From positions 496,001 through 560,000 of the forward strand of contig JBCAMK010000008.1 in the NCBI GenBank assembly GCA_038503065.1: a DNA stretch of 64,000 nucleotides. Reading direction: 5' to 3'. A program made the position numbers and the translations under genes. Below the pieces are notes generated by a model that did not search any database, had not been told where the DNA came from, and was given only the letters and a program-made list of their open reading frames with translations. Source of the DNA: Paragyromitra xinjiangensis (taxonomy: Eukaryota; Ascomycota; Pezizomycetes; Pezizales; Discinaceae). This document shows positions 11,346-23,528 of this stretch, piece after piece. Numbering within the stretch: the first letter of the stretch is position 1; every line of letters starts with the position of its first letter.

Positions 11346-14066
11346 TTACAACTCACCATGCACCGCTTTCGCATTCGTGTAGGCCGATAGAGCATATTGC
11401 CCGAGTTCTCTGCCGATACCAGACTGCTTAACGCCCCTGTGATATTATTCCAACGTTAAAGTCAGCGTGGTTCGCTTACAGAAACACAGTGCGACATGAT
11501 GATTCAAATAAAGTGCTGATACGGGCAGGCGTAAGTTCAGCAACCCCGGAATTTGACAATCTGCCGTTTGCAGCGCAGATGGCGCAACGAAAAGCGGCGC
11601 GGGAGTATCCGCAGGGCAGCTGGCGCGCAGTCCCCATCTTTTGTTTTTTGTCCCTTTTCGTGGGGACGAAAATGCATGATCATCGACCCAAATGGATCTC
11701 AAGCATAACCCAATCGGTCACCCCGCGGCGGTGGCTGAAACGCGAAACCGAGTTATTGGAAGACGCCAATCACCCATCCAATAACAAGGAAGCATGTCGA
11801 CGGGTACGTCCTGATGGGTTGGAAAAAAAGAAAACATAGAATTCTGGAGAGAAAAGGCATACCCAAACGGTATAGCATAGTGGCAGTCATTAGAACTGTA
11901 TTATAAAATCGGTTAGCGTCCCACAAATACCGCGTGTCTTGATATAGAATTACCTATTGATCCAAACCATCCCACTCTCAAGTTTTGCGGCGACCTTATG
12001 TGCTCTCGTGATATCCTTCGTGAAAACCGCCGCTCCCAAACCATATGAAGTACAGTTCGCTCTAGTAATGGCTTCCTCTTGAGTCTTGAATTTGCCGATC
12101 ACGACGAGAGGCCCAAATACTTCCTCCTGGTTAATTTTGTGATGATCCTTCACGTCAGCAAAAATTGTCGGGGTGACGAAATATCCCTTTTCTCCATGAG
12201 GTATTCCTCCATGGATGAGGGTAGCGCCCTCTGATTTCCCAGCTTCTATGTAAGACAGGACGCGTTCGTATTGCTGTTTGGTGACTTGGGGGCCTTGGAA
12301 AGTGTCTTCGGCAAACGGATCTCCAATTATAGAGACCTTTTTGGTTTCTTGCGTGAACGCTTCAATAAACTGAAGTAATGGTTAAGTCATTGCTACGGAT
12401 CAAACTCATAGACCGGGTCGGCCGTTATTCACCTTATTATAAATGCTTTCTTGCACGAGTATCCTAGAAGTGGCGGTGCAAATTTGGCCCATGTTGCTCA
12501 TGATACCTATATGTCCCCATTTGACAGCTTGCTCTAAGTCTGCATCCTCGAAGATAATCAAAGGACTCTTTCCGCCTGTTTCTAGGGTACTATACGTAAG
12601 GCGCTATTATCAGTCCAAATCTAGCAAAGTATTTGACCGACTAAGTGACCAACTAAGTCTCAGAATCCTTGCACTATTCGAAGGAATCTGGACTAGTGGG
12701 AGAGGTAGCAGGAGTGTATAAAGGGGATCCCCATCAAATCAAAGTTAAAAAGCTCGGAGTTGGCGTAAATTCTTGCTATGAACTCTTCCTCCACTGGTTC
12801 GGTTGTAGCACAGCCGCCATTTTGCTATGTAAAGGCTCCAGAGACCTTGCGATCAGGGAGTTCATTTGCAAAAAGGAGAAATTAAGCGTGGAATGGAGAG
12901 GACAGACATATTCTTCAAGTTCGAGCTGGCAGCTCTCATAATATTCCTTCCAGTGGCTGTCGACCCGGTAAAGGCAACTTTGTCAATACCATCGTGGCCA
13001 GCAATTGCTGCACCTGCTGTCTTGCCGTATCCAGAAAGAATGTTGACGACGCCTGGAGGGAAGCCGGCTTCTTTAACAAGATTTCCAAGGTAAAGAGCTG
13101 AAAGTGGGGTTTGCTCGGCAGATTTCAGAATAACAGTGTTGCCACATGCGAGTGCAGGACCCAATTTCCATGCCGCCATCTAGAAAATTTCAATATAATA
13201 CTAGGATATTGGGAGGTAGAACTAAATGAAAGGCCTCCAATGGAAAGGGAAAGGTATGGAAAGTACTGCTAACCATTATTGGATAGTTCCAGGGAATTAC
13301 TGTTTGGTTAGTTTATGTATTGATACCTCGTATTAGAAAGGTTAGAATGCCCACTCTGCCCACTAGTTTTATATTCATGAGTTAGCACTCGTTATTTTGG
13401 AGGGGAAAATTGTTGCACGTACCAAACTCCGATGGGTTGGTATAGAGTATACGCGAACTTGTTCGGACCAACATCGATGGTACGACCTTCAATTTTATCA
13501 GCCCAGCCGCCATAATACCTGCCCGACCCGGTTAGTGTTTGGGAATTTATGTATATTTTACGTTTCATTCAACCGAGGCTTACTTAAGGGTGCCCACAGC
13601 TTCCGCCACGTCTTCTTCTTTAGCAACAGAGTATGGTTTTCCCATATTCCAAGTCTCGAGAGTAGCTAACTGTTCACTGTGTTTATCAATTAACTCAGCG
13701 AGGTTATACAAGAGCTGACCACGAGCGGCAGGTGCGATGTCACTCCAAGAGGAGTCTAAAAAAGCAGCTCGGGCAGCCTTCACAGCAATGTCTACGTCTG
13801 CAGCGTCTGCAGCATATACATCAGTGATCTCAGATTCGTTGCTGTAACTGATTAGCGTTAAACTACTTTCAACAGAGGGCAGCGTACGTTGGGTTGATGG
13901 CGGTGAGGGTGTCGCCGGACTTGGACTTGACGAATTCGTTATTGATGAAGAGGCCTGGGTATGGGTAAGCGATTAATGGAAGTCAATTTGAGGATGACAT
14001 ACCCAGCGGTTGGTGAATCTTCTTGCCGTTAGGGGCTGTAAGTTCTTTGAAAAGTGGGAGGGACAT
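11346..14066 (-). CDS. NAD(P)+-dependent aldehyde dehydrogenase (ALDH1/2 type)
   Basis: Eleven exons: 14066..14003, 13954..13888, 13841..13584, 13518..13423, 13362..13355, 13299..13274, 13179..12908, 12589..12433, 12369..11954, 11895..11863 and 11436..11346. They give 495 residues, the normal family length. Visible motifs are GVCGQIIPWNYP (cofactor region), FTGSTATGR, the general base Glu267 in TLETGGKSP, the nucleophile Cys301 in GQICTAT, EVFGPLV, and the C-terminal [12 protein letters not shown]. The reaction is oxidation of an aldehyde to its acid. There is no targeting sequence, so it is probably cytosolic. Exon 5 is an 8-nt microexon needed to complete GVCGQII. Introns 7 (318 nt) and 10 (426 nt) are far longer than the others. 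The gene is divergent from the UDP-rhamnose-type gene. Confidence 0.96.
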
Positions 14067-15007
14067 AATTGCTGATGTTTTTGAAGTCGAATATCTATTG
14101 AGAGGACTGTATCTGGGAGGTGCGAGAAACGACGATGGACCCTAGGTAGTGAGCGAAGGTAAGAATCTGTTACTTATGAAGTTCGTGAAGCGGGGAAGAG
14201 GCTGCATTGGATGCGTCATCTTGTGATAATTTTAAATGGGTTTCTTGGTTACAGATGGATACAGACGGCCACTGGCCGAGATATATGCACATTTTCTCAT
14301 TTCATGGCGATCACCTCCATATCGATATAGAGGTTGACCGATAGACGAGTCTTGCAACGCATGCGATGTGACGTGACTCTGGGCTTCCGGGTCTTGGTAG
14401 GCTTATTTTCCATTTCCGGCGGAGAAACTCTCGATAAGACAGTGTTAGAGTGATTGCTTGTGATCCTAAGGGTTGCACAAAATACATTTCATGCGAGGAC
14501 CCGTTGAAACTTGAAAGAGATACATGTAGCTGTCGGAATCGATGACTTGGGGCTTCCGACACGGGTGTAACGACAGAAGGCAAACAAAGAATAAACGAAC
14601 AGCCAAATAATTAACCTCGCCAAGCAAACAGCCAGGGTCTGGGTTAATTTCAAATGTGCCTAGGATGATAATCTATGATTGCCAGGAACGGCAAGAGCAG
14701 GGGTCTGAAAGCCCCTGTTGGTTCCCCATTTAACGATGGAACCCTGGGACCATCATAGCGGCTTCCATAGCTCTCTGCTAACTCGAAGAACTCCTTTGAA
14801 AGGTTGAGGCGGGCCGGACCGTCTAAGCAGGCTCTTAGGCCACGGTTTCTCCACGTGAACACCTTTGCTGTTCACTCTTCTCCGCATATTATATTAAAGG
14901 CCCCTCCTGATTTTCTCCTTTCTCCAATCTTTCAACCTTGTAATTGGAGATCTTGAATACCGAAACTCAGTTCTCTGGCATAATCTGAAGCAGCTTCCTC
15001 CGCTAAA
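14067..15007. promoter_or_regulatory. Divergent promoter region, aldehyde dehydrogenase / epimerase-reductase
   Basis: This 941-base region separates two divergent start codons. It holds an AT-rich TATA-like stretch at about 14886-14896, roughly 115 bases before the rightward ATG, and one copy of the palindrome TACATGTA at 14521-14528. No coding signal was seen. Confidence 0.5.
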
Positions 15008-16201
15008 ATGGTTTTACTTTTACCTAGGAATAGATTCTTGATTTGGGGTGGTATGTATCCTCCCGGGTATAATCTTTTGAGCTCGGAGCTGACGCGAGTA
15101 ACTTTTAGGCAACGGCTGGGTCGCTAGCCACCTGAAATCGATTCTCGAGAGTCAGGGCAAGGATGTTGTAACGACTACAGTTCGTATGGAAGACCGTGAA
15201 GCTGTTTTGAAGTAATCTCTTGTGAATGGGATCAACAAGGTCAAAGTTTCGGGACTAACCGGCTTCCTTAGGACTTTGGACGAATTTAAGCCGACACATG
15301 TACTTAACGCTGCTGGTTGTACCGGAAGACCCAATGTCGACTGGTGTGAGGATAATAAAGAAGCTACTATTCGCTCTAATGTTATCGGATGTCTAAATCT
15401 TACGGATTGTTGTTTCTTGAGAGGGATTCATTGCACAGTTTTCGCTACAGGGTGCATTTACGAGTACGATGAGAAGCATAAAATTGGTGGGAAAGGATTT
15501 AGAGAGGAAGAGGAGGCAAATTTTGCGGGATCGTTCTATTCAGCAACTAAATCGAGGGTTGAGGAGGTGGGTTCTCCTAACTTAATGTTGGCTATCTATT
15601 GTACTGATACGAGGGCTTGAGAACACAGATTATGAAAACCTACCCAAATGTTCTGATCTTGAGGCTCCGGATGCCGGTTTCAGATGATTTGCACCCCCGA
15701 AATTTTGTGACTAAAATTTCCCAGTACGATAGGGTTGTTAATATCCCAAATGTGAGTACGGGTTGCAAGCCTTGCTATTACCCTGAAATAAATCTCACTG
15801 ACAGCTTTTTTTAGTCTAACACTATCCTCTATGACCTTCTTCCGGCATCAATCGTCCTGGCGGAGAGTTTAGAGATAGGTGTTTACAACTTCGTTAGTTT
15901 GCTCTTGCTATTCACATACTTTATGAATCACTAATATTTTCTATTCCTATAGACAAATCCTGGTGCCATCTCTCACAATGAGGTGCTGAGTCTCTTTAAG
16001 AAACATGTTCGCCCGGATTTTGAATGGAAAAACTTTACAGTCGAGGAGCAGAGTAAAGTAATTAAAGCAGGAAGATCTAACTGTATGCTCGATACTTCAA
16101 AACTCGTAAATAAACTCAAAGAGTACGGTTACGTGGTCCCAGAGATCCACGAGGCATACGAGCAGTGCTTCATTCGGATGGGAAAAGAGGAGGCATTCTG
16201 A
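15008..16201 (+). CDS. UDP-4-keto-6-deoxy-glucose 3,5-epimerase/4-reductase (UDP-rhamnose synthase UER1-like)
   Basis: Six exons, 15008..15050, 15109..15211, 15272..15566, 15614..15751, 15815..15892 and 15953..16201, give 301 residues, as expected for the monofunctional enzyme. It is an extended short-chain dehydrogenase: the nucleotide-binding loop FLIWGGNGWV spans intron 1, then HVLNAAGCTGRPNVDWCE, FATGCIYEYD, the catalytic YSATK (Tyr-x3-Lys) and NFTNPGAISHNE across intron 5. It matches the C-terminal half of plant RHM and the RmlD-like branch, which epimerises and reduces the 4-keto sugar to UDP-rhamnose using NADPH. An apparent TAA at 15212 lies in a 60-nt intron with a GACTAAC branch point; removing it restores the family sequence. 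No partner 4,6-dehydratase gene lies nearby. Confidence 0.9.
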
Positions 16202-16699
16202 AAGCCTTGGGAGCTGGGGTGGTTATCTCTTGCGCAGAACGCTCAGTGGCTTGTGAACGAACGCATGGGAAGATACTTCTTTAGGTTACAAAGAGAGCTG
16301 GCTGGCAGTTGTATTTACATATATGGGGTTTTACTTTCACACCATTTTCTGGGGCAAGTCGTGGGGGATAGTTTTACTTTAGCGGGGGTTTTGCGGTACC
16401 TAGGTAAGTACATGTAGATATTGAGATAATAAAGATTTGATGGATGGTTGTGCTATACCGTGGTGCGGTAGGTTGAACTGGAGCGGGAATTCCTAGTGGG
16501 TATGCTGAGTCATCGGTCAAGAAATTACCTGTGATCGGGCTGGGGCAACGTCACTAACCAGCCACAGCCCCACCTCGTAAGAGTCTACGTTTGCTTCCTC
16601 TCTTTCCAACCCACCATCGTCCCTCTGGAAAATCAAACTACGCCCGAAAACCAGATTTGTACCTCGCCAGGAGCAACCACTTTACGCCCGATAAGCATC
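16202..16699. other. Intergenic spacer
   Basis: This separates two rightward genes. It holds one TACATGTA copy at 16409-16416 and CT-rich sequence with short polypyrimidine blocks just before the J-protein start, a usual fungal core-promoter look. Nothing else was seen. Confidence 0.5.
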
Positions 16700-18652
16700 A
16701 TGGTGAAAGAGACCGAGTACTACGATACTCTTGGGGTGACGCCCACGGCGTCTGAACTGGAGATCAAGAAAGCCTACCGGAAACTCGCGATAAAACTACA
16801 TCCAGACAAAAACCTTGAAGACCCAACGGCGCCTGCGAAATTCCAGGCGGTGAGTGTTCTTGTGTTTTTGAGGCGCTCTACCTTGGTTTCGCTTTCCCGC
16901 GAAGATATGCTGGGCTGACTGGAATTTCTTCGCTTTACCTGCAGATTAGCGAGGCGTACCAGGTTTTAAGTAACGAAGAACTTAGGAAGCAATACGACAA
17001 GTATGGGAAGGAAAGAGCTGTTCCGGATAGTGGTTTTGGTAGGGAGCTCTCAGAACCTTGCTTCTCTTTGAGATGCTGTAATCTGCCAAGTAGTGTTTCC
17101 ACTGATACTAATATATATTATTAGAGGACCCATCTGAGTTCTTCAGTATGATCTTCGGCGGTGATGCGTTTGATGATTGGTATTTTTTCTTTCTTTAAAT
17201 TTACGAGTTCATTCCTGTGTGCGCCTCAACTAATTTAAACATGTATCTGAAAGGATTGGCGAACTCTCGTTGATGAAAGATCTCACCCGAACAATGGAAA
17301 TTACTATGAAGGAGTTAGATGAGGAAGATGCTACGAGCGAGGACGATGAAAAGGTTAAAACTCCCGAAGTTAAGTCTGGTCCTTCCTCGCCTGGTATCCC
17401 CAGCGAGAAGCCTGCGGCCACCTCCTCCTCGTCCCTCCATGGAGGCGCTTCTACATCGGAGAACGGAACCTCAGCAACATCTCATGTAACATATGTTCCT
17501 ACTTCCGAGCTACCGCTACCATCTGCAAAAGCTAGTCCTACCGTTTCTAGGTCTACCACGCCGCGTCCTAAAGGCGTTCCAACGAGACAAATGCTGATGG
17601 ATAAATCCGAGGAAGATCGAATGGCAGCAGAGGGCCTAACGGAGGATGAAAAAGAGCTGAAAAGGAAAGAGAAGAAGAAAGCTGGAATGACCAAGAAGCA
17701 ACGGGATGCTTTCGCAGCCCTGCAGAAAGAGCAAAGAGAGACCAGACAAAAAAGGGTTGACGTGTTAACGAGAAAGTTGATCGATCGTATCTCTGTCTGG
17801 ACCGAAACGGATAAAGGAACGGAGGTGACACATTCATTTAACGAGAAGACTAAGTTCGAAGTCGAGAATTTGAAGATGGAGAGCTTTGGAATTGAAATTC
17901 TGCATGGTGAGTTTACCTTGGAAACTCTTTTTTTCATCGCTTGTTATGATTTTGTCTAATTTAAGGTCTCTTCTGTTAAATAGCTATTGGGTACACCTAC
18001 ATAACGAAAGGCGCGTCTTTCATCAAATCCCAAAAGTTCCTAGGAATCAGTGGATTTTTTAGTAGGTTAAAGGATAAGGGTAACATCGTCAAGGATACCT
18101 GGGGGACAATCTCTACTGCGATCGACGCCCAGATGACAATGGAAGAGATGGCGAAATTAGAAGAGAAAGGAGGTGACGATTGGACGGACGAGAAGAAAGC
18201 CGAATACGAGCGGAAGGTCACTGGCAAGATTTTAGCAGCCGCTTGGAGAGGGAGCAAGTCTGAGATTCAGAGCGTCTTGAGGGATGTCTGCGACAAAGTC
18301 TTGAATGACAAGGCTGTGCATTTGAATAAGAGGGTCGAGAGAGCGCACGCTTTGATCATGATTGGAACTATATTTAAGAACGTATGTAATTTTCATTCCC
18401 ACCGTAGCCAACTCCTAGGAATCCTCGCTGACAATTTCTTAGGCTGAACGCGATCCGGACGAGGAGTTTCCTGAGGGTGTTTTCGAGCAGCTCGTGGCCG
18501 ATGCAGCCAAAAAAGAAAGCGACAAAAAAGATAAGAAGGGCAAGGCGAAGGAGGCTGATGCCAAAAAAAGTGCAAAGGATAGCCCTGGCAAACCTAAGCA
18601 CGCCATGGCGTCAGATGAATCTTGGGAAGAGGTTAAGGCCCCACGACCGTGA
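16700..18652 (+). CDS. DnaJ-family chaperone, Caj1/Djp1 type with DnaJ-X domain
   Basis: Six exons, 16700..16849, 16945..17038, 17125..17179, 17254..17906, 17984..18381 and 18443..18652, give 519 residues. An N-terminal J domain carries the HPD motif at residues 34-36, which stimulates Hsp70 ATPase. It is followed by a linker rich in Ser, Thr and Pro, a Lys/Glu-rich coiled segment and the conserved X domain ([19 protein letters not shown] to [14 protein letters not shown]). The tail is Lys/Asp-rich and ends in DESWEEVK. There is no Cys-rich or Gly/Phe region, so it is a type III J-protein. Yeast relatives act in peroxisomal import (Djp1) and as a nuclear/cytosolic J-protein (Caj1); which of these this matches cannot be told from sequence alone. 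Confidence 0.93.
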
Positions 18653-20203
18653 AGGTGAGGAGAGCAGATCGTGGGCTTTGTGAAGGGGTGGGGGCTATTG
18701 GCTGGTGTGAACACTTTTTATCGTCTTATTGGTGGAGAATGGAAGGCTGGGTGTTGTGTCGCGGTGATAGAGCATATGAGTGTTTTGTTGTTTGTAATTT
18801 GTTGGTAGCAACGGCGGCGGGTGTACCATTTTTTTAGTTTTATTTCACTCCCCCTTCTCTTTCTCTTTATATTTCTTCACTTCACCGGGAGTTTATTAAA
18901 TTGGAGGGACTCTTTTTTTTCCAAGAATGTTACTATATGCTAAGGTACCATGTGTTTTTTCTTTGCTTCAAACCTTTGGCTTTTGCGTGTTAAAAGCACG
19001 ATGTCTTCTTGATATCGATTGCTTCTTTCCTTCATCTTCAATAGCATATCTAACATTAAATAATATTCTACAACTTCATCCTAGTTCTCAATTTCTTCGA
19101 AGTGGTGTTTTGGGGTTCTGTCTGCTTGGGATAAGGTGCCGATAAATACATATATAATGCTACATCCTTCTACGCGTGCTGTTTGATCTTATCTCGTGCG
19201 TGTGTAGTAGTATCATTGGGATTGGGCATATCTGCAGATATAATTTACAGTATGCGTGTATTAAGTTTGGAGGTAGTGAATTAAGCATCAGTGGGTGACT
19301 AGGAGCTAGATCCCTATTCTCATAAAAAAATAGACATAAATCACCACTTTAACTAGTCATTGTTTAATTTTGCTTATCGTATCTTATCGATTGGGTTATC
19401 CTGCTTATCCTATTAAGAGTACATATACCCACGTGCTTGCGTGACTTCCTGGGTGGGATAACTCTACTCAAAATGTTCCCACTTTCGTCTGCTACCTCGT
19501 CGGTTCAATATTTAAATACCAAGCCCAGCACCCCCGCGGAGCCCACATGTCACTTGCTAGCCAAGGCGATAGCAGAGAACCTTAGCATATTGTGTGTATG
19601 CTTAAACGGTAACCACATTTCCTATATCGGTTTTGTAGGCCCAGGAGTAGATATCTATGTAATATGACAGTGTTGAAACTTCATTTCTGTTTACAAGACA
19701 CCGTCCCAAAATGTCAGAAACCTATCGCCGGAGATAACTCGAGAGACCTGCCGGTGATATTGTGAAGCTTGTTGAAGTGGGTAAGACAAATTGATGGATA
19801 CAAGCAAATGTTGGTGGTTTTGATGTTTGCTATATGAAGGGTGTATTATCTAGCGTACTTGCACTATTCTTTCATTTAAGGTAGGGTGGGAATGATGGTT
19901 GGGTTTGCGACTAGCTAATAACATAATATTTGTGTTAATGGGAAGTGTCAACAATTAGGCTCTTGGCTAAAGTGCCTGTACTACATAGATAGTCGAATTT
20001 CATGGTTAGGGAGTATTTGTTGGCTCTACTTTGCCCATCTAAAAAGGGTAGATGGTCGATGGATGATCTGTAATTTAAATTTGATTGATTGGCCTGCGAA
20101 ATTTTCTGGCGTGTTGATGCGTAGGGCTTAAAACTTCCTGCTTAGAGTATATTTATCATTTCCATTGATAGGCTGCAAGAACCGTGCACCTGTGACCCTA
20201 CTC
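18653..20203. other. 1.55 kb spacer between convergent genes
   Basis: AT-rich DNA between the J-protein and aminotransferase 3' ends. It is longer than needed for two 3' UTRs. Short open frames (up to 76 codons) have no recognisable content. No gene is supported. Confidence 0.5.
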
Positions 20204-21597
20204 TTAGATATTTTGTTCCTCCATTACGAAGTCACCTAGCAGTTTCAACCCATCCCTGAGTACCTTCGTGCTGCAAGCATACCCGATTCTGAGATATCCC
20301 TTGAACTCCTTGTCATGTCCAAAACAAACACCACCAGGCAAAAACATAACCCCTTTCTTCTTCATTAATATCTCGCAAAATCTTTTATCATCAACGGGGC
20401 TTCCATCTTTTCTCGTAAACTTGACAAACGCTGTCGTTCCTGCTATAGGTTTGATATACGAAGCTTTCCACCTTCCCTCACTTGCTGCGGCAACTTTGCC
20501 GGTGATGAAGTCGTCGAGGATACTTAAATTCGTGTTGCATAACTTCACATTTCGCTCCAGGATTTTCTTAACTATTGCTGGAGAAAGCGCGTATGCTGCG
20601 AGTCCGTCGTCGAGTTGTGACACAGAAATGGTGTTGTAGTCACGCGCTGTTGCGCATGACTCTATGACACTGTGCTGTCGGGCAGCAATCCAACCTACTC
20701 GAAGCCCAGCAAGTGAAAATGCCTTTGACATAGAACCGGTAGCTATACCGTGATCATAAATCTCGACAATGGATGGTGGGTGGGTTGATGTATCCGCGGA
20801 ATGGAACAAGGGGCGATAGACTTCATCAGAGAGAATAGGGATGTTGCCAGCACTCGCAGCGAGCTCAGCAATTTGGTGGAGAATTTCGGTGGATAAGGCG
20901 ATGCCGGTGGGGTTGTTTGGATTGCTAGGTTACATTCGATAAGCATCGCTGGCGTAGATTAAGTCAACTTAGCGAAGCAGTAAGGTAGAAAAGAAGTACT
21001 TTATAATGATCAATTTGGTTCCCCCAGTCCCGTTTTCATTCATTGGCCGAATCATTCTCTTCAGTGCTTTAATATCGGGGATGAAGTCATCGTCCTCCTT
21101 TAACTTCCATAATTCCACCTCTGCGCCCAAAGACTCCGGAACGGCATATAGTTGTTGGTAGGTAGGGTACATGCAGATAACATGGTCACCCGGCCCTACT
21201 AGGGTATAAAACAGGAGGAAATTCGCAGCGATGGCCCCAGGAGTTATCAATACGTTTTCGGGTTGGATAGCCCCAAGTGTAAACGGAGAGTAGAGTTTCG
21301 ATACGTTTTCACGGAACTCGGGTGAGCCGCGGATGTGTCCGTAGTTTAAGATTTTTTTAAAAAGGTTTCCAAAAGTTTTTTCTAACTGACTTTCACCTGG
21401 GGTAGTTTGGGAGATTGAGGATAGTTCTGACAAAGAAATAGAGTCGCAACATGTTTCAGCAATGTTGTGGGTTGCGATAGTTTCGTATTTGTCCATCCAC
21501 TGTAATTAGGCTTATTAGGCTTATGAGTCTTTGGCGCCTGTGTAGCTACAGGTTGGGGCCTTACTTGCTCCACGAAGAAGGGTTGAATTTTCATCAT
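20204..21597 (-). CDS. PLP-dependent class I/II aminotransferase
   Basis: Three exons, 21597..21565, 21499..21000 and 20924..20204, give 417 residues. The start reads MMKIQPFFVEQ then WMDKYET after intron 1, matching a fungal aminotransferase subfamily. Fold-type I features are ITPGAIAANFLLFYTL, YPTYQQLY, the NNPNNPTG loop completed across intron 2, LSDEVYRPL (the Asp contacting the pyridine nitrogen and the following Tyr), and GSMSKAFSLAGLRVGW with the Schiff-base lysine at about 245. The donor amino acid cannot be predicted; similar sequences are annotated variously as kynurenine/aspartate aminotransferase-like or capreomycidine-synthase-like. There is no organelle targeting signal, so it is probably cytosolic. 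Confidence 0.9.
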
Positions 21598-22287
21598 CTT
21601 TACTAAATTTTAAGAATAGAATTGCGTGTTGAGGTGAATGAACGGCCTTTGGGGGTCTCAATGCCTTAAATACTTGCGAAATCTATGAGTCAACTGCTAT
21701 CATCAGCCGTGCCTAAATGAGTCGAGGGTAGTATGCTTGGTGGTATGAATGGTTTCCATAGCATTCTAGAAAATTGGGCCAGATACAGAAGGTCTTTAGA
21801 GCTATAGAGGTTGACTTATCGCGTTTCCTTTTGTCATAATTGAAGCAGGGCTGCTAACAGGCATCCAGACTTGGTAGGTGTCCTTACGCTACTGCAGACG
21901 GCAGGGTTATTAGTATGCCAACTTTGGAAATCAGCGGGGTAGTAAAGCGGGGAACCTACATGAACTGAACCTAACCACAGAGCCTCAACAAAGTCGAAAG
22001 TTACACAATAAAATCCAGGAATGATAAGTAATTAAACCACCAGATTTAATGATTTATTGCTCAATTAATCAACTCCTAGTCCTACCAAATACAAAACTCG
22101 AATATCATAGCTGCTTGTATTGCATAACATTCAGAGAACTCCAAATCTCAAAGGGTAAAGACAATGACACCGACCCGTCAACATCCTGATCTGGGCCCGG
22201 TCAAGAATGAAGTATATGCGACATCTGGGAGGCTAGGAAGTATCGGGGAAGTATCGGGGATACAAAGAAAAATTAAAAAGCTTCTAT
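21598..22287. other. Intergenic spacer
   Basis: This lies between two leftward genes and should hold the aminotransferase promoter and the 3' UTR of the RPEL gene. A short perfect tandem repeat of about 12 bases (AGTATCGGGGAA/T) occurs at about 22237-22262. Nothing else was recognised. Confidence 0.45.
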
Positions 22288-23058
22288 TTATTCTTTGAGT
22301 TTGGTTGGGTCCTCCTCAGCTAAAGTATCACCAGTCATGATTAGCGGATTATGGTTTCCGAGGTTTATTTTGGGGATATCCTTACGCAACAGAATTCCCT
22401 GTTCGATAACCTCCTTGGGGTCCGGGCGGTGGGCTAATTTCTCCTGTGATTTTGTTTGTAAGCGTTATTAGCTGCGGGGTGGGGTTGGAGCCCCAATTGT
22501 AGTTTGGGGCTTGTAAGACTAACCTTGAGATTATCTTCCAACATGTTCCTCTCTAATTCTTTTTGATGCGCGACGATAGCTGGAGCGACAGTACCTGCAT
22601 TCACAGGGAGGATATTTCCTGGAAGGTCCAAAAGCTAAGTAAGCAAACCTTGCGTAAGCACGAATGTTTGGTAGCTAGCTCGCACGCTGTACGAGATCCT
22701 CTTTCTCAGGTCTCTTTGCCAGATGCTTCTTTAAAGCATCTTTGGCCATGGCGGTCTCGAGGTCTGCGAAATATTCGCAGAAGTTAGTCTCGAATAGTTA
22801 GGAGTAAAATCGTTGAAACTGGAAAAGCACCATGCTGGACTTGCTGAATAGCTGGAGCTCCTGTGTGTAAGATGTTACGATCCTTAAGATCCTTCTCCTC
22901 TGGACGAGTTTTAAGAGCTATTCAATGTTAGATTAGCTGCATTCATTTGGAGGATGAGGTTTGGTCTGGGGTTCCATACCTTGTTCTAGAGAGTTCTTGC
23001 GTTCCTTAATGGGAGAGATAGGAGTTGTATCAGGAGAGGTGGGCGTTTCTTCAGACAT
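22288..23058 (-). CDS. RPEL-repeat protein (predicted G-actin binding)
   Basis: Five exons, 23058..22980, 22917..22831, 22763..22686, 22618..22524 and 22443..22288, give 164 residues. Three RPEL-type repeats are visible: LKTRPEEKDLKDRNIL, LAKRPEKEDLVQRNILP (completed across intron 3) and KLAHRPDPKEVIEQGIL. Each is a short helix carrying the Arg-Pro-x3-(E/D)L core that in animal MRTF and Phactr proteins binds monomeric actin. The N-terminus SPDTTPISPIKERKNSLEQ is rich in possible phosphorylation sites. Small three-repeat RPEL proteins are known in ascomycetes but poorly characterised. The donor after QQVQH (GTGCTT) was chosen by phase. It shares a 470-base divergent promoter with nibrin. Confidence 0.87.
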
Positions 23059-23528
23059 AGCTGATATTGAATGTATGGAAAACAGTTGTAATTTCAGGAG
23101 ATGAAAGAATGGTAAAGTAAGTAATAAATGTGTTGATGAGGAGTGGAGTGATCGTGAGTTGTTTGTTGATGCTGATCTATGAGTCTCGTGGTTTGCTGGA
23201 TAGACAGGGCCCCTCACTCGTCACTTGCATGTTTGCGGGGGACGCTATGCCTGGCGCGTCAGGCTGCGTCACACCCAGGCTCAGAACACCGATCACTTCC
23301 ATTCAGGGCCGTGATTCACAAAAATCGAAAATGCTTTAGAGTAGGTGCAAAATTTGAGTGTAAGACTCCGCTCGTCACGTGATTTAGTTTGTTTAAGCAA
23401 CCCTTGTCGTACATCAGTCGCGTAAACCCGTGGCGTTTCTCCTTACGCAACTTCACGCCCATCGTCTACTATCGCGCCTTGCGGGGTTGCTATCACACAA
23501 ACCAGTACCTGTTCGATAATCACTGAGA
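23059..23528. promoter_or_regulatory. Divergent promoter region, RPEL protein / nibrin
   Basis: This 470-base region separates two divergent start codons. It contains the palindrome TCACGTGA at about 23375-23382, a CACGTG E-box of the kind bound by bHLH factors such as Cbf1 or Pho4. Whether it is used is unknown. Confidence 0.5.

Noticed and set aside
11489..11839. 116-codon plus-strand frame inside the aldehyde dehydrogenase
   Set aside because: It lies in intron 10 and has no recognisable content.
15209..15271. In-frame TAA in the epimerase/reductase gene, suggesting a broken gene
   Set aside because: It lies in a 60-nt intron with GTAATC, GACTAAC and TTAG; splicing gives VLKTLDEFKPTHVLNAAG, the family sequence.
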